Below are positions 1 through 10,363 of a stretch of 64,000 nucleotides of DNA, one piece after another; the first letter of the stretch is position 1; every line of letters begins with the position of its first letter. Under the pieces are notes generated by a model that searched no databases, was not told where the DNA came from, and saw only the letters and a list, made by a program, of their open reading frames with translations. This stretch comes from Tateyamaria sp. syn59. GTDB taxonomy: Bacteria > Pseudomonadota > Alphaproteobacteria > Rhodobacterales > Rhodobacteraceae. The DNA lies in contig NZ_VCBA01000005.1 of assembly GCF_007995245.1 (NCBI RefSeq), positions 186,001 through 250,000 on the forward strand, given 5' to 3'. A program made the position numbers and the translations under genes.

Positions 1-1
1 T

Positions 2-217
2 CGGCAAATGCGCCTGCGCAGTAAGGGCATGCCCGCCCTGCGCGGCGGCGCGACAGGTGACATGTTCATCGAACTCGCGGTCGAAACACCGGTGAACCTG
101 ACAGCACGCCAAAAGGAACTGCTGCGCGAATTCGAGGACCTCTCGGAAGAGAACAACCCGGAATCCTCCAGCTTCTTCTCCAGCGTGAAATCCTTTTGGG
201 ATTCGATGAAGGGTTAA
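2..217 (+). CDS. dnaJ: Chaperone DnaJ, C-terminal end (partial)
   Basis: The reading frame is open from the window edge and ends at TAA 215-217. The 71 residues match the end of DnaJ: the KGMPALRGGATGDMFIEL stretch is the last beta strand of the substrate-binding domain, followed by the helical tail after VETPVNLTARQKELL. DnaJ is the Hsp40 co-chaperone that delivers unfolded proteins to DnaK and stimulates its ATPase. The J domain and zinc-finger region lie outside the window. A terminator-like hairpin follows 33 bases after the stop, so this is probably the last gene of its operon. Confidence 0.9.
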   Translation, partial: RQMRLRSKGMPALRGGATGDMFIELAVETPVNLTARQKELLREFEDLSEENNPESSSFFSSVKSFWDSMKG

Positions 218-249
218 GCGCGCAACGCTTTGCAAAGTAACAGTTTTAT

Positions 250-280
250 GTCGCCCCAACCCTCTGGGCGGCATTCTTTT
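250..280 (+). terminator. Probable intrinsic terminator after dnaJ
   Basis: Bases 250-256 pair with 266-272 (7 bp, one G-U) around a 9-base loop, and the stem is followed by ATTCTTTT. It lies just after dnaJ and well before the RTX gene, so it plausibly ends the dnaJ transcript. The rest of 218-426 shows no gene. Confidence 0.55.
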
Positions 281-426
281 GAGGGTTTCGCCAGACCTTG
301 GAGAAAGCCCGCTTATACCTTTGGTTTATTCGATCGAAGTAAACGCGGCGCATATGGCTCTCCCGCCCAGCAGCGACATTTGCGGAGTGCGACACACTGA
401 CGGTCGTGCTTTTTTGAGGAGTGGAT

Positions 427-1164
427 ATGCCTGTCTTTCGAGGAACGGATAACGACGACCTGCTTATCGGCGGACGCTTCGACGACACACTACGCGGCTT
501 TGACGGGGACGACACCCTGAACGGGAACGCGGGGGATGACCTGCTTGATGGCGGGGATGACGACGACCTGCTGCGCGGAAATGACGGCAACGATCGGCTG
601 GAAGCTGAAGATGGCAATGACACCGTATTCGGTGGCGCGGGCAATGATCGCATCTTTGGCGAAGACGGACATGATGACCTGTTTGGCGGATCAGGCGCGG
701 ACACGATCATAGGCGAAGACGGCAACGATGAGATCTTTGGTGCCGCCGGCGCAGATCGCATTAATGGCGGCGAGGGCAATGACGACATATTCGGCGGCAA
801 AGGTGCTGACCGGATCACAGGTGGTGAAGGCAGAGATGACATCGAAGGAGGCGGCGGAAATGATACGCTATTTGGCGGCGATGGCGCCGACAGCCTGACC
901 GGCGGTGGCGGACGGGATGAGCTGACAGGTGGAGATGGGAATGACACCTTTATCTTTGTTGGCGGTCGCGACGTCATTACCGACTTTGACGAGGATGACG
1001 ACCGTGTCGATCTTTCCGCTGCCAATGGTGTCAATAACTTCGGGGACATTCTGGATGCAGCCACGCAATCCGGAAACAACCTTGTGCTTACCTTTGATGA
1101 GGGCGTCGTTGTTCTGCGTGGCATAGAAGAATCCGACCTCGATGCGGGTGATTTCATTTTCTGA
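427..1164 (+). CDS. Short RTX (haemolysin-type calcium-binding repeat) protein
   Basis: This 245-residue acidic protein is almost entirely glycine/aspartate nonapeptide repeats of the GGxGxDxLx type from about residue 10 to 165. An RTX C-terminal segment follows (DTFIFVGGRDVITDFDEDDD, then a hydrophobic tail ending DAGDFIF). Such repeats bind calcium as a parallel beta roll, and the tail is typical of type I secretion substrates, so export through an ABC/HlyD/TolC system is inferred. No enzymatic domain, N-terminal signal peptide or adjacent secretion genes are seen. ATG 427 is chosen over GTG 421 because GAGGAG at 416-421 is correctly spaced for it and overlaps the GTG. Length may vary among strains through repeat slippage. 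Confidence 0.8.
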   Translation: MPVFRGTDNDDLLIGGRFDDTLRGFDGDDTLNGNAGDDLLDGGDDDDLLRGNDGNDRLEAEDGNDTVFGGAGNDRIFGEDGHDDLFGGSGADTIIGEDGNDEIFGAAGADRINGGEGNDDIFGGKGADRITGGEGRDDIEGGGGNDTLFGGDGADSLTGGGGRDELTGGDGNDTFIFVGGRDVITDFDEDDDRVDLSAANGVNNFGDILDAATQSGNNLVLTFDEGVVVLRGIEESDLDAGDFIF

Positions 1165-1179
1165 GGGAACATGTCAAAC

Positions 1180-1220
1180 ACCTCCGCCCTTTCATGGTTT
1201 TTGATGGGCGGAGGTTCGTT
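1180..1220 (+). terminator. Intrinsic terminator after the RTX gene
   Basis: A perfect 10-bp stem (1180-1189 with 1206-1215, ACCTCCGCCC/GGGCGGAGGT) has a 16-base loop containing a T-run and is followed by TCGTTGTT. It lies 15 bases after the RTX stop and before radC. Confidence 0.65.
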
Positions 1221-1260
1221 GTTAACGCTTCCCTAACCAGTCTCGCGCACGTTTTTCGGC

Positions 1261-2010
1261 ATGTCCCATTTCGCCGAACAGCCGCTGCCTTTCGACTTTG
1301 ACGAAGCGACCCCTGTTTCGATACCGAAGGGACGCACGCCGTCTTACATGGCCGATCATCGCAAGCGTCTGCGCACCCGGTTCATGGACGGCGGGGCCGG
1401 CGCAATGCCAGACTACGAATTGCTTGAACTTGTCCTGTTCCGCGCGATCCCGCGTCAGGACGTCAAACCGCTTGCCCATGACCTGATGACCGAATTTGGC
1501 GACTTCAACCGCGTTGTGACCGCTCCCGTTGAGCGGCTGCGCGCGTTCAAGGGTGTCGGCGAGGCGGTGATCTGTGAATTGAAGATTGTCGAAGCGGCCG
1601 CCCATCGCATGGCACGCGCCAAAGTATTGAACACACACGTGATTTCAAGCTGGGATGCGCTGCTGGATTACTGCCATACGACCATGGCTCACCGGGAGAC
1701 CGAACAGTTCAGGGTACTCTATCTCGACCGTAAGAACGTTCTTATTGCAGATGAGGAACAGGCCAAGGGCACCGTTGACCATGTGCCGGTCTATCCCCGG
1801 GAAGTGGCCAAAAGGGCGCTTGAACTCAACGCATCCGCCCTCATCCTTGTCCACAATCACCCATCGGGTGACCCGACGCCCAGCCAGTCAGACATCGACA
1901 TGACGGCCAAGATGGAGATGGCTTGCGGTGCGCTTGGTATTACCGTCCACGACCACCTGATCGTCGGTAAGGATCGGGAGCTAAGCTTCAAGTCCGAAGG
2001 GTACCTTTAG
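1261..2010 (+). CDS. radC: RadC family JAB/MPN-domain protein
   Basis: The 249-residue protein has an N-terminal helix-hairpin-helix part (FKGVGEAV, about 95-102) and a C-terminal MPN/JAB domain. The metal-binding JAMM signature is intact: His198, His200 and Asp211 in HNHPSGDPTPSQSD. The family was first linked to DNA repair, but its biochemical role remains unsettled. No clear ribosome site precedes ATG 1261, so the exact start is less certain than the gene. The stop overlaps the stop of the convergent gene on the other strand. Confidence 0.9.
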   Translation: MSHFAEQPLPFDFDEATPVSIPKGRTPSYMADHRKRLRTRFMDGGAGAMPDYELLELVLFRAIPRQDVKPLAHDLMTEFGDFNRVVTAPVERLRAFKGVGEAVICELKIVEAAAHRMARAKVLNTHVISSWDALLDYCHTTMAHRETEQFRVLYLDRKNVLIADEEQAKGTVDHVPVYPREVAKRALELNASALILVHNHPSGDPTPSQSDIDMTAKMEMACGALGITVHDHLIVGKDRELSFKSEGYL

Positions 2011-3560
2011 CGGACCCAGACCTCGACCCGCCGGTTGGCCTGGCGCCCCCATGCGCTGTCATCACATGCCATCGGCAACGCCTCTCCGAACGCGTCAACA
2101 CTCATCTGGAACCGCTCGAAATTTGCCGTTTGTGCGGCTGTTTCGACCGCGCGCTGCACAGCCTCCGCCCGACGTAGGGCGATGTCGCGATTGGCTGTTG
2201 CCGGACCATCACCGTCGCTGAAGCCCACAAGCAGGATCTGCCGCGCGTCGTACTTTCCCTGCTCAAGCGCCCGCGCCAATTGCTGGACATTTGACCGCGA
2301 CTGCGCGTCCAAACGCACCGATCCCGCCTCGAACCGAAAGGACGTGGTCAGCCGGGCCATACCGTACAGCGTGCGCGTCATCCGCTGAAGTTCTTCCAGA
2401 GACACCTCGGGCCCGGCGGACGTCACTGCATTGGCAAAGCGATAGCCCTGTTCATTGATCGACACCTCTTCGGGTGCCTGATCGACGAAACCTGCCCGCC
2501 GGATGACAACCTGCGCCGACTGGCCGCGGGTAAAGGCCAGAAACTCGCGCCCGATCTTTGGCAACCGACGCGCCGGAAGATACAAAAACATCGGCGCAGT
2601 CAGGGGATAGTCTTCGGTCTTTATCGTTCCGCGCGCGGCCGAGAGGGAAAAGCCGCAAGGCCCTGTCAGGGTCAATGCCCGCGCATCGCCGGTGTCAGCA
2701 TAGCTTGCAATACCAATCCCGAAAGGATCACGCAGCACCGCGTTCACAACGTCCATGCCGCGGTCATGGCGCTGGATGCCTTCGGCAAAGGTGGACCGGG
2801 CCGGCCCCATCACATCATCCTCGACCGATTGGCCAAGCCCTGTGCCTGCGGCCGGCAGATGCAGCGCAATAGGCGCGTCGGCACCGCCAAGTTCTGTCCA
2901 ATTGGTGATACGACCGGCAAAAACAGAAGCGAGGTCTTGGGGCGAAATCGTATCGACCGGGTTCGACGGTGACACAATCGGCACCATCGCATCCAAGGCA
3001 AGCACACGACTGCGATTGGCTTCAGTCATATCGCCCATGCCAGCGTCGCGTGCGCGCTGGCGCTCGTCCGGCCGGATTTCGCGCAGCGCCATCACGATGT
3101 CAGCGTCATTCGCCAACAGATCCGCAAAGCCCTCATCCGTGGTCGAGACATGAAAATAAAAGCGCGCGACAGGCTTGCCGGTTTCCTCGTCTTTCAGCGT
3201 GTAGGTAAAGTTGCGGGCGTCGACGACATCCCGCACCGTTGAATAATTGTTACGCAGAGCGAACCCCTCAATCAGCGCAGGCATCAAGACGGCGCCCATT
3301 GTGGACGATCCGGACACGCTGATCTCGGCCACAAAGTCTTGCAAGTTGGGGCAAGCAGGCCCCTCGCACAGGACACCGGACCCGTCCACAGTTAACTCGC
3401 CATAGATCGTTTCGATGCGGTAGAACTCGCCATCAAAACCCAGAAGCGTCCCGCTCAACTCCACTTGCCCATCGGGCGATGTGAGCGTGACGTCCTGCGC
3501 AAAGGAGGCAATCCCCCAAAAGGAAAGTGCGGCGAAAATCGCCGCACGTATCAAAGCCAT
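2007..3560 (-). CDS. PstS-like phosphate-binding domain fused to an OmpA-like domain
   Basis: 517 residues. A signal peptide (1-21, ending IASFAQ) is followed by a PBP-like domain starting around residue 90 with the phosphate-binding type motif ISVSGSSTMG. From about 395 to the end comes an OmpA/MotB-like peptidoglycan-binding domain (LVGFSDGDGPATANRDIALR, then RRVEVWVR). This arrangement suggests a periplasmic protein that binds phosphate or a similar anion while anchored to peptidoglycan. No pstCAB or phoU genes are nearby, so a role in PstSCAB transport is not supported. It starts 22 bases after the stop of the upstream exported-protein gene, so the two are probably cotranscribed. Confidence 0.8.
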   Translation of the reverse strand: MALIRAAIFAALSFWGIASFAQDVTLTSPDGQVELSGTLLGFDGEFYRIETIYGELTVDGSGVLCEGPACPNLQDFVAEISVSGSSTMGAVLMPALIEGFALRNNYSTVRDVVDARNFTYTLKDEETGKPVARFYFHVSTTDEGFADLLANDADIVMALREIRPDERQRARDAGMGDMTEANRSRVLALDAMVPIVSPSNPVDTISPQDLASVFAGRITNWTELGGADAPIALHLPAAGTGLGQSVEDDVMGPARSTFAEGIQRHDRGMDVVNAVLRDPFGIGIASYADTGDARALTLTGPCGFSLSAARGTIKTEDYPLTAPMFLYLPARRLPKIGREFLAFTRGQSAQVVIRRAGFVDQAPEEVSINEQGYRFANAVTSAGPEVSLEELQRMTRTLYGMARLTTSFRFEAGSVRLDAQSRSNVQQLARALEQGKYDARQILLVGFSDGDGPATANRDIALRRAEAVQRAVETAAQTANFERFQMSVDAFGEALPMACDDSAWGRQANRRVEVWVR

Positions 3561-3582
3561 ATCAAGCCTGTTGTCGCTGCGG

Positions 3583-4581
3583 TCAGTTGCTGGCGACTTT
3601 CAGGTCTGCGACCAAATTGTTCAACACCAGAAAACTCCCAACGGCCTCGCAACCGGGCACCGCAAGTGTCAAATCCTGCGATTTCATCCCTCCATCGGCC
3701 TGAATTTCCAGTGATTGAGCCTCAACTTCGATACCGCAGTTGTTCAACGTTACTTGGGCTTCGACGCTCAGGTCGATGGTGCCCGATTGGATCGAATGGC
3801 CAGAAGGATAGGTATAGACTTCGGCGATCAGCGGTTCGGCTAGGTCGGTATCCCCGAGCCGCATGATGTAACCATTTTTGCCGCTCATCATGCCTTCGAT
3901 GTCTTGATCAACACCTGACCAGACGTGACCGTCTTGACCGTAATCTGCACCAAACTCCCGCGCGTGAAGCTCAAACCCCGCACGCCCACGCCATTGCAGC
4001 GTCGTCCGCTTGTACTGCGCGACATCGGGAACGGCGACTTGCGCCACGGCACCGTCACCATCAGAAAACGCCATGATAAACACAGCCTGTTCCGTGAGCG
4101 CCGGAACGATCAGGCTCAGATTACCATTCGCGTCCGTCGTCTCGGTGAACATCATGCCGTTATGATGAACGGTGAGCCGTTCGTTGCGCGCACATGGCGC
4201 AGCGAGAGACAGGCTGACCGTTGCTGCCAGACCCGCCTGGGCACCGGCGACAATTTCGCAACCCGCTGCACGGGGCAGAACATCACTTTTGTCAGGCATG
4301 TCGCTGTTCGCAGGTACAGACACACGCTGCACGGTTGCATCTGCCTGTGGTACAGGCACCGCCGCAGGGTCCGTGGCAGAGGTCAGTTCAATCTCTTGCA
4401 CTTCTAGCAACACGTCCGCACTTTGCGCGCTGTTGACGGGCTGACTGTCAGAAGCGGCCATTTGCCTTGCCGCTTCGCCATATCTCGCTTGGGCTGCTTC
4501 GCCACTTTGCATGACAAAGCCTATCCCGACCGCAATTGCCAGCGTCGTTGCGCCGGTTGCGATCTCTTTTATATATCGCAT
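3583..4581 (-). CDS. Exported protein of unknown function next to secA
   Basis: I do not recognise a named domain in these 332 residues. An N-terminal hydrophobic stretch (about 9-27, ATGATTLAIAVGIGFVM) looks like a signal peptide or membrane anchor. An Ala/Gln/Ser-rich linker to about residue 100 precedes a beta-rich region with several cysteines that could form disulfides in the periplasm. It lies 118 bases after secA in the same direction. Proteins at this place in related genomes have, from memory, been labelled translocase, probably only because secA is adjacent; nothing here shows translocase activity. Confidence 0.7.
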   Translation of the reverse strand: MRYIKEIATGATTLAIAVGIGFVMQSGEAAQARYGEAARQMAASDSQPVNSAQSADVLLEVQEIELTSATDPAAVPVPQADATVQRVSVPANSDMPDKSDVLPRAAGCEIVAGAQAGLAATVSLSLAAPCARNERLTVHHNGMMFTETTDANGNLSLIVPALTEQAVFIMAFSDGDGAVAQVAVPDVAQYKRTTLQWRGRAGFELHAREFGADYGQDGHVWSGVDQDIEGMMSGKNGYIMRLGDTDLAEPLIAEVYTYPSGHSIQSGTIDLSVEAQVTLNNCGIEVEAQSLEIQADGGMKSQDLTLAVPGCEAVGSFLVLNNLVADLKVASN

Positions 4582-4699
4582 CGTCCCATTCCCTTCCCAC
4601 GGATTGGTTCCACCATCAAATGGCAGGTGAAACGGGCCGGGTTATGACAGGCGTTGGGAGTCTTTGCGGCAGGATTGCGGCGCTTGGTTCAAATGACGA

Positions 4700-7399
<2,700 letters not shown>

Positions 7400-7576
7400 A
7401 CGTTCTCCAGCCGATCGTTTGTGTCCATACAGCAACTGCTTGCCGGGCGCGCGCCAAGCCCATAATAACGGTGGGCGAAAATCGGCCCAGGCCGCGTCCA
7501 TAGGGCGATGTAAGGGTCACGTGAAACCGTGTCAATGCGCGCCCCCGGTGGGGCGCATGAGCCCAAGGACTGTTAC

Positions 7577-8416
7577 ATGAATAAACGTTTCTTCTCCCTG
7601 CCCGCGCTTGGTTTGATTGCAGCCATGGCCACCCCGGCAAATGCGCAGGACGCGGATACAGTCGTTGCCACGGTAAACGGAACCGACATCACCATCGGTC
7701 ACATGATCGTGGCCCGCGCCTCGCTGCCACAGCAGTTTCAGCAACTGCCCAACGACGTGCTGTTCACCGGCATTCTGGAGCAGTTAATTAACCAGACCCT
7801 TTTGGCTCAGGCTTTTGACGGTGACCTGCCCAAGCGGACCAACCTGCAGATTGAAAACGAAACGCGGTCCCTGACCGCGGGCGAGGAATTGGAAACGCTG
7901 TTCCAGAAAACACTGACAGACGAGGCGCTGCAGGCCGCATATGACGCGAAATACGCGGGCGTCACACCCCAAGAAGAGTACAATGCCTCACACATCCTGG
8001 TCGAAACCGAGGAAGAGGCGAAAGCCATCAAGGCAGAGATTGACGGCGGCGCCGACTTTGCCGCCACGGCCCGCGAAAAATCGACAGGTCCCTCGGGCCC
8101 CAATGGCGGTCAGCTTGGATGGTTCGGTGCAGGCGCAATGGTTCCCAGCTTTGAAGCGGCAGTGATTTCCCTGGAAGTGGGCGAAGTGTCGGAGCCGGTG
8201 CAAACCCAGTTCGGATGGCACGTCATTGTCCTGAACGAAACCCGCACACCCGAAGCCCCCACTCTGGATGAGGTGCGCGAAGAACTGCTGCAGGACGTGC
8301 GCGACACGGCTGTCGAAGACTATGTCGCGTCCCTGACAGAGGCGGCGCAGATCGACCAGTCCGGCGCCGCAGACATCGACCCCGAGATTCTGTCCGACCT
8401 CGGCTTGGTGGAGTAG
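7577..8416 (+). CDS. Periplasmic parvulin-type peptidyl-prolyl isomerase
   Basis: 279 residues. A signal peptide (1-23, ending TPANAQ) precedes an N-terminal helical chaperone-like region and a parvulin domain at about 135-230. The domain shows the family landmarks ASHILVETEEEAK, GGQLGWFGAGAMVPSFEAA and FGWHVIVLNET. It should catalyse prolyl cis-trans isomerisation and assist folding of exported proteins, like PrsA/SurA/PpiC relatives. ATG 7577 follows AAGGA at good spacing and gives a proper signal peptide. argJ starts 3 bases after the stop, so the two are cotranscribed. It diverges from secA, linking export and folding. Confidence 0.9.
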   Translation: MNKRFFSLPALGLIAAMATPANAQDADTVVATVNGTDITIGHMIVARASLPQQFQQLPNDVLFTGILEQLINQTLLAQAFDGDLPKRTNLQIENETRSLTAGEELETLFQKTLTDEALQAAYDAKYAGVTPQEEYNASHILVETEEEAKAIKAEIDGGADFAATAREKSTGPSGPNGGQLGWFGAGAMVPSFEAAVISLEVGEVSEPVQTQFGWHVIVLNETRTPEAPTLDEVREELLQDVRDTAVEDYVASLTEAAQIDQSGAADIDPEILSDLGLVE

Positions 8417-8419
8417 TCG

Positions 8420-9646
8420 ATGGCCGGCGCATTGCCACGGTCGCCGCTGGCACCGGAGACATTTCCCGATCTTCCCCAGATTGATGGCGTCACCTTTGCC
8501 GCCGTTGAGGCGGGCGTACGGTATTCCGGTCGCCTGGATGTGATGCTGGCGCTCTGTGCCCCGGGCACCAGCGTGGCTGGTGTCTTTACCAAGTCCGCCA
8601 CCCGTGCAGCACCCGTTCTGGATTGCCAGTCCAAACTGGGTGGCCCGCAGGATGCTGGCGCAGCCATTCTCGTAAATGCAGGCAATGCCAACGCGTTTAC
8701 AGGTCGAAACGGAGTGGATGCTGTGGCAGCTGTGGTGTGTGCAACAGCAGATGCGACCGGCTTGCCCGCAGAACGGATTTTCACGGCATCGACCGGTGTG
8801 ATTGGCGAACCCTTGCCGCATGACCGGATTACATCGCACCTTGCCGATCTGGTGGCCCAGCAATCGGCGAGCGGGATCGTGGATGCCGCCTCTGCGATCA
8901 TGACGACGGATACATATGCCAAGGGCGCGACGCGCACCGTTGAGGTGAACGGACAGGCTGTCAAAATCGCGGGCATCGCCAAGGGCAGCGGTATGATTGC
9001 GCCCGACATGGCCACGATGCTTGTCTACATCTTCACCGATGCGCTCATCTCTCAAGCCGCGTTGCAGGACCTGGTGCGGGACACAACCGACACGACCTTT
9101 AACTGCATCACGGTCGACAGCGACACATCGACATCCGACAGCTTGATCGTCGCGGCAACCGGGGCAAGCGGTATCGAAGTGACAGGCAAATCCGCATTTG
9201 CAGACGCCCTGCACGCCGTCATGCTTGATCTGGCCCACCAGGTTGTCCGCGACGGCGAAGGTGCAACAAAATTCGTCGAAATTGAAATGACCGGCTGCAC
9301 TGACACAGCGGCGGCAAAAACCCACGGTCTGTCCATCGCCAATTCCCCCTTGGTCAAAACAGCCATTGCCGGAGAGGACCCCAATTGGGGGCGCGTGGTC
9401 ATGGCGATCGGGAAGTCGGGCGCACCCGCGGACCGGGACACGCTGTCCATCTGGTTTGGTGAAACACTCGTCGCCGAAAACGGATGGGTCAGCCCGACCT
9501 ACCGCGAAGAGGACGCAGTTGCCCATATGAAGCAAGATCACATCCACATTCGCGTCGATTGTGGCATGGGTGATAAATCAGCCACGATTTGGACCTGTGA
9601 TCTGACGCATGGCTATATCGACATCAATGCGGATTACCGGTCATGA
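8420..9646 (+). CDS. argJ: Bifunctional ornithine acetyltransferase / N-acetylglutamate synthase
   Basis: ArgJ transfers the acetyl group from N-acetylornithine to glutamate, recycling it in arginine synthesis; some members also use acetyl-CoA. The 408-residue protein carries the self-cleavage site KGSGMIAPDMATML, with Thr199 as predicted N-terminal nucleophile of the beta chain, the GNANAFTG motif near 88-95 and the conserved C-terminus GYIDINADYRS. Full length, no damage. It is tightly linked to the PPIase gene upstream and overlaps the next gene by ATGA. argG lies separately at 37.3 kb. Confidence 0.96.
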   Translation: MAGALPRSPLAPETFPDLPQIDGVTFAAVEAGVRYSGRLDVMLALCAPGTSVAGVFTKSATRAAPVLDCQSKLGGPQDAGAAILVNAGNANAFTGRNGVDAVAAVVCATADATGLPAERIFTASTGVIGEPLPHDRITSHLADLVAQQSASGIVDAASAIMTTDTYAKGATRTVEVNGQAVKIAGIAKGSGMIAPDMATMLVYIFTDALISQAALQDLVRDTTDTTFNCITVDSDTSTSDSLIVAATGASGIEVTGKSAFADALHAVMLDLAHQVVRDGEGATKFVEIEMTGCTDTAAAKTHGLSIANSPLVKTAIAGEDPNWGRVVMAIGKSGAPADRDTLSIWFGETLVAENGWVSPTYREEDAVAHMKQDHIHIRVDCGMGDKSATIWTCDLTHGYIDINADYRS

Positions 9647-10041
9647 AAGTTGTATTGGTTTCAGCCGTTGCCCTCGTCGACGTCGACGGCCGCGTATTGC
9701 TGGCACAACGGCCGGAAGGGAAATCAATGGCAGGCCTGTGGGAGTTTCCGGGCGGCAAGGTCGAACCCGGCGAATCCCCCGAAGCCGCCCTCATCCGAGA
9801 GTTGAACGAAGAACTGGGCATCGACACTTGGGCGTCTTGCCTGGCGCCGCTGACATTCGCCAGCCATAGCTATGATGACTTTCACCTGCTGATGCCGTTG
9901 TTTGCCTGCCGAAAATGGGAGGGTACTCCACAGTCCCGCGAAAATCAGGCGTTGAAATGGGTCAAGCCTCGGGATTTGCGCGACTATCCCATGCCCGCCG
10001 CAGATATCCCATTGATCCCAATTCTGCGGGATTGGTTGTAA
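9643..10041 (+). CDS. mutT: MutT-like 8-oxo-dGTP NUDIX hydrolase
   Basis: 132 residues with a complete Nudix box at 38-60 (GKVEPGESPEAALIRELNEE, then LGI), which fits G-x5-E-x7-REUxEExGU. WEFPGGK and the short length match MutT, which hydrolyses 8-oxo-dGTP to keep it out of DNA. The first four bases overlap the argJ stop, so translation is probably coupled. Related NUDIX enzymes act on other nucleotides, so the substrate is inferred from family resemblance. Confidence 0.85.
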   Translation: MKVVLVSAVALVDVDGRVLLAQRPEGKSMAGLWEFPGGKVEPGESPEAALIRELNEELGIDTWASCLAPLTFASHSYDDFHLLMPLFACRKWEGTPQSRENQALKWVKPRDLRDYPMPAADIPLIPILRDWL

Positions 10042-10057
10042 CGTTGCGTGAAACTCT

Positions 10058-10091
10058 TCACAAAACGACAAAAAAAACGACAGTTTTGTGA
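10058..10091. repeat. Inverted repeat upstream of a 44-residue ORF
   Basis: TCACAAAAC at 10058-10066 is the exact reverse complement of GTTTTGTGA at 10083-10091, with a 16-base A-rich spacer. No T-run follows, so it is less like a terminator for mutT and more like a binding site or mRNA hairpin ahead of the small gene at 10162. The region 10092-10140 is A+T-rich and probably holds that gene's promoter, but no -35/-10 pair with normal spacing stands out. Confidence 0.4.
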
Positions 10092-10161
10092 CATTGTTGA
10101 TGACTTGTTAAACAATACACTTATAGTTGAGGTATCACTTTTCTTTTTGGGGAGGAAAGTC

Positions 10162-10296
10162 ATGCTACGCACAATTGCTTTGGGCAGCGCCGTTTTGATC
10201 CAGGGGTTTTACGTAAAAACCCTACCGGATGGCCGGATGACTGTTCGGGTTGACGGAGCCAACTATTCCGGAACACCCGTTTCGCAAACTGCATAA
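10162..10296 (+). CDS. Small hypothetical protein, 44 residues
   Basis: A strong ribosome site (GGGGAGGAAAG) sits just before ATG 10162. The reading frame continues to TAA 10294-10296 and is followed within 20 bases by a strong terminator, so this looks like a separate transcription unit. The product has a hydrophobic start (MLRTIALGSAVLIQGFYV) and then a polar part with LPDGRMTVRVDG. No known domain is recognised and no function is proposed. The frame extends upstream to 10048, but that part has no ribosome site and atypical composition. Confidence 0.65.
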   Translation: MLRTIALGSAVLIQGFYVKTLPDGRMTVRVDGANYSGTPVSQTA

Positions 10297-10310
10297 CGCG
10301 ACGATCTGAC

Positions 10311-10350
10311 GAAAAAGGGGACGGTTCCACACCGTCCCCTTTCTCTTTTC
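10311..10350. terminator. Strong bidirectional intrinsic terminator
   Basis: A perfect 12-bp stem joins 10314-10325 (AAAGGGGACGGT) to 10331-10342 (ACCGTCCCCTTT) around a 5-base loop. It is flanked by GAAAAA on the left and CTCTTTTCTT on the right, so it can act on both strands: for the 44-residue gene on + and for infB, which ends at 10364, on -. Confidence 0.88.
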
Positions 10351-10363
10351 TTATACGTGTCGC

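Noticed and set aside
246-1181. A 311-residue open frame on the minus strand opposite the RTX gene
   Set aside because: It is an artefact of the repeat: the complement of glycine/aspartate codons gives a long Ser/Pro-rich frame with no ribosome site or known domain.
7400-7501. An N-terminal extension of SecA starting at 7501
   Set aside because: The extra 34 residues are unlike any SecA start, and GGAGAA supports the start at 7399.
7988-9547. A 519-residue minus-strand frame opposite the PPIase and argJ genes
   Set aside because: It is antisense to two well supported genes, and its composition (Cys/His/Gly-rich) and lack of a ribosome site do not resemble a protein.
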